From Nitrospirillum sp034427435 (lineage in GTDB: Bacteria; Pseudomonadota; Alphaproteobacteria; Azospirillales; Azospirillaceae), in NCBI RefSeq assembly GCF_034427435.1, contig NZ_JAXQNP010000002.1, positions 1,550,001 to 1,614,000 on the forward strand: a stretch of DNA of 64,000 nucleotides. The letters run 5' to 3'. The notes under the pieces were generated by a model. It was not told the DNA's origin, made no database searches, and worked only from the letters and a program-made list of their open reading frames with translations. A program made the translations under genes and the position numbers. This document shows, piece after piece, positions 36,168-43,901 of this stretch (positions within the stretch are counted from its first letter, which is position 1; every line of letters starts with the position of its first letter).

Positions 36168-36274
36168 TCAAGTCGCCTGCCACCTCTCGGCGGCCGGCGC
36201 CCATAAAACCGGGAAAGGGATTCTGCCCTGTCACGGTCCGCCGGGGAAACCTGGCGGCCCGTGACGGCGCAGGA

Positions 36275-38500
36275 TTAGAAGGAATACTTCAGGCTGAAGC
36301 TGACGAAGTCACGGTCGTTGATCAGGTTGAAGTCACCACCGCCGAAGAAGTTGGTGTAGTTCACATCGGCCGACCACTTGTCCAAGAAGGTGGCGGTCAG
36401 GCCCACCGACACGGCCTTGCGGCCATCGATGAAGGTGCCGACGGGCAGGGGCGTGGTGCCGTGCACGTCCTGTTCCCAGACGATGCGGGGCATCAGGTTG
36501 ATGCCGCCGATGGCGTTCAGATAGTCGAAGCGGGCGACGATGCGGTAACCCCAGGAGAACTCGGTGCCGAAGCCCTTGGTGGCCACGCTCTCCATGCCGC
36601 CCAGGCCCAGGAAGTTGGCGTTGCCGCCCACATTGGTGCCCGTGCCGCTGAAATGCACGCCATCGGGCATGTTGTGCACGAAGTCGGCGCCCACCTCGCC
36701 CAGCAGGATGACCTGGCTGGCGCCCATCATGGGCGGCAGGTCCTTGGTGAAGGTCATCTGCACCTGGCTGATGTCGTAGCGGTCATAGCCCTGGATGGTG
36801 CTGCCGAACAGGCGGGACGCGCTCTGCTCGATTTCCGCCGTCGTCGTGCCCTGGATGCCGCCCAGGCGCTTGATCAGCGCGTTGGTGTTGAAGATGTGGG
36901 CGGCGGCGGTGGCCGCCTGCTGCGCGCCGGCGGTGGCGCCGGCGGTGCGGCCGGCGGCGGCACCCTGGGCGGCGCCCGCCGCCTGGGCCGCGGCCAGCGA
37001 GGCCGGCCCGCCGGCGGCGGCGATGGCGGCCTGTACCTGGGCCTGCACCGGCGCCGGCAGCGAGGTGAAGCTGGTGCCTGCCAGGGATGGGGCGGCGACG
37101 GACAGGACCCGGTTCACCGCCGTCTGATAGGCGGCGGTGGCTGCGGCGGTGCCCTGGGCCGCACCCTGGGCGGCGCCCAAGGCCGCGCCCTGCTGGCTGC
37201 CGGTCTGGACGAAGCCGAAGACCGAGGGGGCCGCCAGCATGGCCTGCAGCACGTCAACAGCGTCATACTGCAGGGGCTGGCCCTGGCGGTACGAGTATTC
37301 GCCCTGGATGGCGACGCCTTCAACACTGGTGTTGAAGCTGACGCCGTACATCTTGATGTCGTTGACGTAGTCGGCGTAGTAGCCGCTGTGGTTGCTGAAC
37401 GTCTCGGGGTTGGAGGCGAAGTCGCCGAAGCTGCCCACCTTCACCGACAGGTCCGGCAGCCGGTTGTTGTACTTCATGAAGAAGACGCCGAAGTCGGTAT
37501 CGTCCAGTTCCGGCACGGAATAGTGGATGCCGAAGCCGAACTGCCCGTCGTCGCGGCCGTTGTGGTCGTTCAGGCGCGGCACGTTGGTGCCGAATGGGGC
37601 GATGGGGGTGACCTGACCCAGGATGGGGTTCTTGACGGTGCCGTTGGTCTCGATGGCGCCTTGGAAGGGGCTGTCCTTGGCCAGCGGGTTGCCGAAGGGC
37701 AGGGACAGGTAGCGGGCGCCCGGCGACAGCGCGTCGTCGCTGCTGAAGTAGGTGCCCGCCGGGTCCAGCAGCGTCTTCTCCCATTTGAACTGGTAGAAGG
37801 CTTCCACGCTGAGGTTGGTGGTCAGGCCCAGGTTGGCGCTGATCATCGGCACCGGCAGGAACACTTCCTTCAGTTCCGTGCCGGGCTGGTGCAGCGCCGA
37901 GACGTCCACCGGGTTGATGGCGTTGATGCCGTTGGGAATGAAGGTGCTTTCGCCCCAGCTCAGTACCTGGTTGCCGACGCGCATGCTGAGCGACGTGCCG
38001 CCGCCCAGGTCGAAGTTGCCATAGGCGTAGGCGTCCAGCAGCCGGGCGTAGGCCGCCGACTGGTCGCGGGCGGTGGAGCTCAGCGTGAAGGCGCCGGTGC
38101 GGGCGCCAGAGGTGCTGTTGGCGTCGTTGTTGATGGGGTCGTAGAAGAAGGTGGCGCGACCGAAGAAGCCGATGTTGTCGTAGTCCAGCTTCAGTTCATT
38201 GGTCATGCGGCCGGTGGTCGACACCAGGCCGGTGCCATAGTTCAGGTCGCCGTTGTCCTGGTTGATGGAGGACGCGTTGCCACCGTTGGCCTTGCCCACC
38301 AGGTTCTTGTCACGCTCCTGCACGCGGATCAGGCCGCCGAAGGTCAAGGTGGTGTTGAAGCTGCCCTGAAGGTCGCCGGAATTGAAGTCCAGGGCGCGTG
38401 CCGGCATCGACGCGAACAGCGACGTGCCCAGCGCGGCAACGCTGACACCCGTCAGGATACGAGATTTCAGGCACGACTTTCCAAAGACGTTCGCCACCAT
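36275..38500 (-). CDS. DUF1302 outer-membrane beta-barrel protein
   Basis: The protein has 741 residues, longer than typical members (about 550-650). A signal peptide (about 1-37) precedes beta-rich sequence up to a terminal Phe (VSFSLKYSF), as in porin-like barrels. Residues about 437-560 form an Ala/Gln/Gly-rich insert (AALGAAQGAAQGT, later AAQAAGAAQGAAAGRTAG) that is unlike the rest. SD GGGAGGAAAG is strong. It is probably the outer-membrane component of the MMPL/YCF48 export system. Confidence 0.88.
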   Translation of the reverse strand: MVANVFGKSCLKSRILTGVSVAALGTSLFASMPARALDFNSGDLQGSFNTTLTFGGLIRVQERDKNLVGKANGGNASSINQDNGDLNYGTGLVSTTGRMTNELKLDYDNIGFFGRATFFYDPINNDANSTSGARTGAFTLSSTARDQSAAYARLLDAYAYGNFDLGGGTSLSMRVGNQVLSWGESTFIPNGINAINPVDVSALHQPGTELKEVFLPVPMISANLGLTTNLSVEAFYQFKWEKTLLDPAGTYFSSDDALSPGARYLSLPFGNPLAKDSPFQGAIETNGTVKNPILGQVTPIAPFGTNVPRLNDHNGRDDGQFGFGIHYSVPELDDTDFGVFFMKYNNRLPDLSVKVGSFGDFASNPETFSNHSGYYADYVNDIKMYGVSFNTSVEGVAIQGEYSYRQGQPLQYDAVDVLQAMLAAPSVFGFVQTGSQQGAALGAAQGAAQGTAAATAAYQTAVNRVLSVAAPSLAGTSFTSLPAPVQAQVQAAIAAAGGPASLAAAQAAGAAQGAAAGRTAGATAGAQQAATAAAHIFNTNALIKRLGGIQGTTTAEIEQSASRLFGSTIQGYDRYDISQVQMTFTKDLPPMMGASQVILLGEVGADFVHNMPDGVHFSGTGTNVGGNANFLGLGGMESVATKGFGTEFSWGYRIVARFDYLNAIGGINLMPRIVWEQDVHGTTPLPVGTFIDGRKAVSVGLTATFLDKWSADVNYTNFFGGGDFNLINDRDFVSFSLKYSF

Positions 38501-38739
38501 GCGTCTTTCCTCCCTGTACGTTATTTTTTAAGACGCGGCCGTTCCTGGCATTCCTGCCAGGGACCGACGTCCAGCCTCTCTGACCAAAGCGTCGGTTTTC
38601 CCGCCCGCCTCGTCAAGCATTGATGAGCAGGATCAAGGGATTCCGGGCCGGATAGGGCAAATCTGCAACGCCGTTCAACTCGGATTCCGAGGGGCCGGCG
38701 GGGATGTTTGTAGGGTTGCCAGTAGGCGTCAAGCCGGGT
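38501..38739. other. Intergenic region upstream of DUF1302
   Basis: About 240 bp with no gene. It contains an inverted repeat CCTGGCA / TGCCAGG with a four-base loop (38544-38561) and an A/T run near 38520. Both are in the 5' region of the leftward DUF1302 gene. Confidence 0.5.
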
Positions 38740-41712
38740 TCAGGAGGCGACCACCTGCATCTTTGCCGGCTTCAAAAAAGTTTTGCAGAAGTCGTCGGCG
38801 GGCCGCGGTTTTGAGAAGAAGAAGCCCTGAAGCTGGTCGCACTGGTGCCGACGCAGGAAGTCCAGCTGCTCTTCCGTCTCGATTCCCTCCGCCACCACCG
38901 TCAGGCCCAACTGCCGTCCCATGGCGATGATGGTGGCGGCGATGGCGGCGGTGTCGGTGTTCGACGTGGCCTCCGACACGAAGGAGCGGTCGATCTTCAG
39001 CGTGGTGATGGGCAGCCGGCGCAGGTAGGACAGCGAGGAATAGCCCGTGCCGAAATCGTCGATGGCGATGGAGATGCCCTGCGAGCGCAATTCCGCCAGG
39101 GTGTCGGCGATGTAGGCCAGGTTGGACATCATCGCCGTTTCGGTGATCTCCAGCTCCAGGAACTCCGGCCCCACGCCATACTCCTGCAGCAGTTGGCGCA
39201 CCCGTTCCGCGAACTGGCCGGACGACAGCTGGCGGACGGAGACGTTGACGGCCACGGGCAGGGGTTGCAGTCCCTGCTCCTGCCAGGCGCGGATCTGGGC
39301 CAGGGCGGTGCGCATCACCCATTCGCCGATGGGGACGATCAGGCCGTTCTCCTCCGCCATGGGGATGAAGCGGGCGGGGGAGACCGACCCCATCTCCGGG
39401 TGGTTCCAGCGGATCAGGGCCTCGGTGCCCACCGGATTCAGCGTTTCGAGGTCGATCTTGGGCTGGTAGTGCAGGCTGAACTGGTTGAGGTCCAGGGCCT
39501 CGCGCAGCGCGTGCTCCATGGACAGCCGGGCCACCGCCTCCTCATTCATGCGGGGCGTGAAGAACTGATAGCTGTTGCCGCCCGCCGCCTTGGCGTTGTC
39601 CATGGCGGTGGCGGCGTCGCGCAGCAGGGCGTCGGTGTCGGTGGCGTCGCCCGGGAACAGGCTGATGCCGATGGAGGTGGTGATGAACAGCTGCTGGTTA
39701 TCGATGGCGAAGGGCCGGGTCAGGCCCACCAGGATGGCCTCGGCGATGCGGGCGGCCACCTGCGGCTCCGGCAAATCCTCCGCGATCACCATGAACTCGT
39801 CGGCGCCCATGCGGCCCACCGTGTCGGCGGCGCGCACGCAGGACACCAGGCGTTGGCCCAGGGCGCGCAGCAGCTTGTCGCCCACCTGGCTGCCCAGGCT
39901 GTCGTTGACCAGCTTGAACCGGTCGAGATCCATGACCAGCACGGCGACGGAGGTGCCCTTGCGCGCGCCATGGGCGATGGCGTGCTGCAACCGGTCCTGC
40001 AGCAGGGTGCGGTTGGCCAGGCCGGTCAGCGGGTCGTGGGTACTGACGTACAGCAGTTGCTCTTCGAAGCGCTTGCGGTCGGTCACGTCGGTCATGGTGC
40101 CGGTGAAGCGCAGCGGGCGGCCCCGCTCGTCCCGGATGGCCAGGCCGCGCGCCTCGATCCACAGCCAGCTGCCATCGCTCTTGCGCAGGCGGAAGACGCT
40201 GAGATAGTCGCCGCTGTCCCCGGACAGATAGCGCTCGATGGTGCTCATGGTCGCCGGCGCGTCGTCGGGATGCAGCAGCGCTTCCAGCGGCTTGTCGTGC
40301 CACGGGCTGGGCCCGCCGGGATAGCCCAGCATCTCCAGGAACTCCGGGCTCCACCACGTCAGGCCGGTGGCGAAATCGGCGTCGAACACGCCGGAGCGGG
40401 TGGCGCTCACGGCCTGCTTCAGCCGCTCCTCGCTTTCCCGCAGGGCCCGTTCCGACCGTTTGCGCTGGGTGATGTCCTGGATGACGCAGATGGCGGTGCG
40501 GCGATCGCCGGACCGCATCTGGCTGACGCCGAAGGCCATGGCGAAGGTGGTGCCGTCCTGCCGGCGGCCCTGCACCTCCGCCCGCTGCTCGCCGCCATGG
40601 CTCCCGCCTTGGCGGCGCAGGCAGGCCATCAGCTCCGTCGAAACGCGCGGCCAATCCTCGTCGGCGATGAAGCCGACGAAGGGCTGGCCCCCCGCCCGGC
40701 CCGGCTCATAACCGAACAGCAGATGGGCCGCGCGGTTCATGGTGGCGACCCGCAAATCCTCATCCAGGGTGATGATGCCATCCGCCACGTTGTCCATGAT
40801 GCCGGACAGGTGCGTCTCCCGCTCGCGCAGGCGGGCCTCCACCCGCTCGCACTCCACCAGTGCCCGGTCGAATTCCAGCAACAGGTCGTTGGTGGTGCGG
40901 GCCAGCAGACCCAGCTCGTCATCGGCATGCTGCGGGGGCACGGTCAGCAGCACATCCGCCGGACGGCGGGCGTCCACCGCGGCGATGCCGTGGGTCAGGC
41001 GCAGGAAGGGCTTGGACAGCGAGATGTAGAAGACCACGACCAGGATCAGGGCCAGGGCCACCGTCCACACCAGGCCGACGCCCAGCACGATGGCGGAGCG
41101 GCGGAAGAAATCCAGCGCGATCAGGTAGCGGTCGACGCTGACCTTCAGCACGCCCACGTTCTGGTTATGGCGCTCGATCACCAGTTGGATCGAGAAGGTT
41201 TTTTCCTGCGGCAGCAGGATTTCCGCCAGCCACTTCAGCCCGCCTTCCGCCTCCGGCCGGTCCTTGGCGGCCAGCTGATTGCCGAAATCCTCATAGATCA
41301 CGGCGTGATACAGTGGGCGGTATTCGAACAGGCCGGTCAGCACGCGTTCCGCCAGCGCCTGGTCGAAGGCGTAGGCGGCCTCCGCCGCCGGCTGCCGCGC
41401 CGTGCTCAGCACCTGCTGCACCAGCTGGTCGGTCTGCTGCTCGACGTTGAACAGGTCGTAGGTGATCTGGGCGGTATTGAGGATGATGCCCAGCGCCAGG
41501 GTCAGCAGCGCGGTGTTGCGCGCCTGCTTGTACGAGAGGCGCTTGCGCAACGGCAGCCGCCCCTTCCGGCCGTCGCCGGCCGTGTGTTGGGAGCCCATGT
41601 CCGAGGGACGCGCGCCATCGTGGGGCCCGCTGTTGGTGACGGCGTGCGCGGTCCCGAACCGCGCCAGGATGCGGGACGACGACGGTGCCTCGGAGGACGG
41701 TGGGGGCGTCAT
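38740..41712 (-). CDS. Membrane PAS-GGDEF-EAL sensor (c-di-GMP)
   Basis: The protein has 990 residues. It has two membrane helices (about 65-90 and 210-232) around a periplasmic sensor part. A HAMP-like linker and two PAS domains (about 305-420 and 430-550) follow, then GGDEF (about 560-720) and EAL (about 735-985). The GGDEF signature is GADEF, so the second Gly is Ala and cyclase activity may be lost. The EAL site is intact (TEALIRW, then DDFGTGYSSL), so phosphodiesterase activity is likely. It stands alone. Confidence 0.93.
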   Translation of the reverse strand: MTPPPSSEAPSSSRILARFGTAHAVTNSGPHDGARPSDMGSQHTAGDGRKGRLPLRKRLSYKQARNTALLTLALGIILNTAQITYDLFNVEQQTDQLVQQVLSTARQPAAEAAYAFDQALAERVLTGLFEYRPLYHAVIYEDFGNQLAAKDRPEAEGGLKWLAEILLPQEKTFSIQLVIERHNQNVGVLKVSVDRYLIALDFFRRSAIVLGVGLVWTVALALILVVVFYISLSKPFLRLTHGIAAVDARRPADVLLTVPPQHADDELGLLARTTNDLLLEFDRALVECERVEARLRERETHLSGIMDNVADGIITLDEDLRVATMNRAAHLLFGYEPGRAGGQPFVGFIADEDWPRVSTELMACLRRQGGSHGGEQRAEVQGRRQDGTTFAMAFGVSQMRSGDRRTAICVIQDITQRKRSERALRESEERLKQAVSATRSGVFDADFATGLTWWSPEFLEMLGYPGGPSPWHDKPLEALLHPDDAPATMSTIERYLSGDSGDYLSVFRLRKSDGSWLWIEARGLAIRDERGRPLRFTGTMTDVTDRKRFEEQLLYVSTHDPLTGLANRTLLQDRLQHAIAHGARKGTSVAVLVMDLDRFKLVNDSLGSQVGDKLLRALGQRLVSCVRAADTVGRMGADEFMVIAEDLPEPQVAARIAEAILVGLTRPFAIDNQQLFITTSIGISLFPGDATDTDALLRDAATAMDNAKAAGGNSYQFFTPRMNEEAVARLSMEHALREALDLNQFSLHYQPKIDLETLNPVGTEALIRWNHPEMGSVSPARFIPMAEENGLIVPIGEWVMRTALAQIRAWQEQGLQPLPVAVNVSVRQLSSGQFAERVRQLLQEYGVGPEFLELEITETAMMSNLAYIADTLAELRSQGISIAIDDFGTGYSSLSYLRRLPITTLKIDRSFVSEATSNTDTAAIAATIIAMGRQLGLTVVAEGIETEEQLDFLRRHQCDQLQGFFFSKPRPADDFCKTFLKPAKMQVVAS

Positions 41713-41850
41713 GCCAACCTTCAGGTCACGGGGCGTTCACAGGGCCCAGGGTGGGGGCCAGGGGCGGCAACACAACCCCTGGGTCGACCTTAAGACTTAT
41801 GGGGGGCCGGAGTCTCGCACTTCCGTATGAGTGACCCGGTGGGATAGGTG

Positions 41851-42249
41851 TCAGCGACCCTCCACGATGTTGCGGAAAATCTTCAGCCATTCGTCCGCGG
41901 TAGCCCGTTTGCGGAAGCTGACGACCAGCGGCTGGGACAGGCGCCGCGCCCGCAGGGTCATCTCGAAATGCTGGTCCTTGGCCTGGTAGCGCCAGGCCGT
42001 GAGGTCCTTGGCCGCCAGCAGCACGGGGGGCCGCCCACCCAAGCCCTTGCCGACCACCGCCACCAGTCCGCGCGCCTCGTCGGCGGCGATGCCGGTGCCG
42101 TCATGCGCGTGGCGTTCGGTGATGGTGAACCCGTCCAGCGCGTCGAAGCGGCGGAAAATCTCCCCCTCCGACGGGCCGCGCGTCGCCAGCCAGGCGACCA
42201 GCGCCAGGACCAGCCCCACCCCCATGATAGTCAGCACGATCAATAGCAT
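41851..42249 (-). CDS. Membrane-anchored protein of unknown function
   Basis: I do not recognise the family. The protein has 132 residues from ATG 42249; longer upstream reading gives implausible residues. One N-terminal membrane helix (about 1-24) is followed by a soluble domain of mixed alpha/beta (IFRRFDALDGFTITERHAHDGTGIAAD onward). It lies 62 bp downstream of gloA on the same strand. Confidence 0.72.
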   Translation of the reverse strand: MLLIVLTIMGVGLVLALVAWLATRGPSEGEIFRRFDALDGFTITERHAHDGTGIAADEARGLVAVVGKGLGGRPPVLLAAKDLTAWRYQAKDQHFEMTLRARRLSQPLVVSFRKRATADEWLKIFRNIVEGR

Positions 42250-42311
42250 ATTGGTATGGATAGAATGAATGGGCGCCCACCGCAACCCGGCGCTGCGGGG
42301 GCGCCTTTCCC

Positions 42312-42731
42312 TTACCAGGTGCCGGTGTTGGGCATGGAGGCCCAGGGCTCCTGCGGGGGCAGGGCGTCCCCCGCCTGCAGCAGCTCGATGGAGATCTGGT
42401 CGGGGGAGCGGACGAAGGCCATGTGGCCATCGCGCGGCGGCCGGTTGATGGTGACGCCCGCGTCCATCAGGCGCTGGCACGTGGCATAGATGTCATCCAC
42501 GGCGAAGGCCAGGTGGCCAAAGTTGCGGCCGCCGGTGTAGACCTCCGGATCCCAGTTCCAGGTCAGCTCCACCTCCGACTCCGGGGAGCCGGGGGCGGCC
42601 AGGTAGACCAGGGTGAAGCGGCCCTTCTCGTAATCGCGGCGGCGCACCAGTTCCAGCCCCAGCTTGTTGACGTAGAAGTCCAGCGAGGCGTCCAGGTCGG
42701 TGACGCGGACCATGGTGTGCAGGTATTTCAT
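42312..42731 (-). CDS. gloA: Lactoylglutathione lyase (glyoxalase I)
   Basis: The protein has 139 residues. The VOC metal ligands are visible: His5 in YLHTMVRVTDLD, Glu in SEVELTWNW, His in FGHLAFAVDD and Glu in ISIELLQ. It isomerises the methylglyoxal-glutathione hemithioacetal. Glyoxalase II (gloB) is also in this window but frameshifted. Confidence 0.95.
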   Translation of the reverse strand: MKYLHTMVRVTDLDASLDFYVNKLGLELVRRRDYEKGRFTLVYLAAPGSPESEVELTWNWDPEVYTGGRNFGHLAFAVDDIYATCQRLMDAGVTINRPPRDGHMAFVRSPDQISIELLQAGDALPPQEPWASMPNTGTW

Positions 42732-42788
42732 CGACGCATTCCCGGATGATGGCGTGTGCGCCGACCTTAGGCCCTTGGCCTCAAAGAC

Positions 42789-42818
42789 GAAAGCCCGCCG
42801 ATTTCCCGGCGGGCTTTC
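42789..42818 (-). terminator. Terminator of the DUF2807 gene
   Basis: A 12-base stem (GAAAGCCCGCCG / CGGCGGGCTTTC) with a six-base loop lies 60 bp after the DUF2807 stop. On the minus strand it runs into CTTTCGTCTTTG. Confidence 0.75.
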
Positions 42819-42878
42819 TCTAGGGACGGCACCGCCCCGCGCAGCGTCGTCCCCGGGGTTGGCGCGGTTGATTGAGGC

Positions 42879-43691
42879 TCAATGCCCGGCGTTGCGGATA
42901 CGGACCTGGCCGGAGCCGTGCTGGCTGATGGATTGGTTGGTGGCGACGCCGTCCAGGGTGAAGTCGCCCGAGCCGGCGATGTCCACCGACAGGGGGTCGG
43001 CCTTGCCGGCATGGATGGTGACGTTGCCGCTGCCATGGATTTCGGCTGACACCGCGCCGTTGACCGAGGCCATGTCGACATTGCCGGAGCCGCTGATCTC
43101 CAGCGACACCTCGCCATTGGTCTTGCCCGTGCGCACCTTGCCGGAGCCCTTGATCTCCACCGAGACGGCCTTGGCGATGTCGCCCACGGAGATGTTGCCG
43201 CTGCCGGTCACGTCCAGGGCGGCGGACTGCACGCGCCCGACGGTGACGGAACCGGAATGCAGGTCCCCGATCGCCAGGTCGGCGTTCAGGTCGCCCGCGG
43301 TCAGGTCACCGACGAAATCGTCGATCGCCAGGCTGGTGCCGGCGGGCAGGGTGATGCTGACCTTCATGAAGTCGCGGTCGTTGTACTGCTCATGGTGGCG
43401 GTGCTCCTGCTCCACCTTGGCCTTGTCGCCCTCGCTGTGGAAGGACAGGCGGTTCACCTGGTCATCCTCGCCGGTGGCGGTGACGGTGATGTCCTTGGCG
43501 GAGGATGACACCGTGATCTCGACATTGGCCACCAGGCCTTCCAGCTCCAGCGTGCGGCCGTGCAGGGTCTGCGGGCCGACGGTGCCGGCATAGGCCGGGC
43601 TGGCGGTGAAGGCGATGAGCGCCGCGGTCAGGGGGGCGGCGGCCAGAGGTGCCAAAGACAAGGTGGCCAGGCGGTGGGGCATGCGGAACAT
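42879..43691 (-). CDS. Secreted DUF2807 beta-helix protein
   Basis: The protein has 270 residues from ATG 43691 with SD AGGGAGA. A signal peptide covers about residues 1-35 (cleavage near AYA). From about residue 120 a short unit recurs with the pattern V-x-GSG-x-[IV], for example DVTGSGNISV, EIKGSGKVRT, EISGSGNVDM, EIHGSGNVTI and DIAGSGDFTL. This is the head-GIN/DUF2807 signature and predicts a right-handed beta-helix. Function unknown. It has its own terminator. Confidence 0.9.
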   Translation of the reverse strand: MFRMPHRLATLSLAPLAAAPLTAALIAFTASPAYAGTVGPQTLHGRTLELEGLVANVEITVSSSAKDITVTATGEDDQVNRLSFHSEGDKAKVEQEHRHHEQYNDRDFMKVSITLPAGTSLAIDDFVGDLTAGDLNADLAIGDLHSGSVTVGRVQSAALDVTGSGNISVGDIAKAVSVEIKGSGKVRTGKTNGEVSLEISGSGNVDMASVNGAVSAEIHGSGNVTIHAGKADPLSVDIAGSGDFTLDGVATNQSISQHGSGQVRIRNAGH

Positions 43692-43901
43692 AAGCGGGGT
43701 CTCCCTGACGAAAAGGCGGGAAGCGCCAGCAGGGCGGGCTTCCAGATCGGTCCGGCCCATCGTGCCGGGCCGGTTGCGGCCTCTTTCGCAAGGGGTATGC
43801 CAACCGCGAGATTGGCGGAAAGCCTGGGGAGGGTGCCATGCGGCCCAACATGAAGGGCGATTTAATCGCCGTTCATGCCAATCGCGTGGCGAATCTCGCA
43901 A

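Noticed and set aside
38544..38561. CCTGGCA/TGCCAGG repeat as a sigma-54 promoter of DUF1302
   Set aside because: Distance between the GG and GC elements is wrong for -24/-12.
36461..38623. 720-codon ORF opposite DUF1302
   Set aside because: Shadow of a gene with clear signal peptide and barrel; no motif of its own.
38845..41793. 982-codon ORF opposite the GGDEF-EAL gene
   Set aside because: Shadow with Gln/His/Gly bias; the opposite strand has intact PAS, GGDEF and EAL motifs.
43857..43871. GGCGAT-TTA-ATCGCC hairpin after ligA as terminator
   Set aside because: Only six pairs and no U-tract; could be chance.
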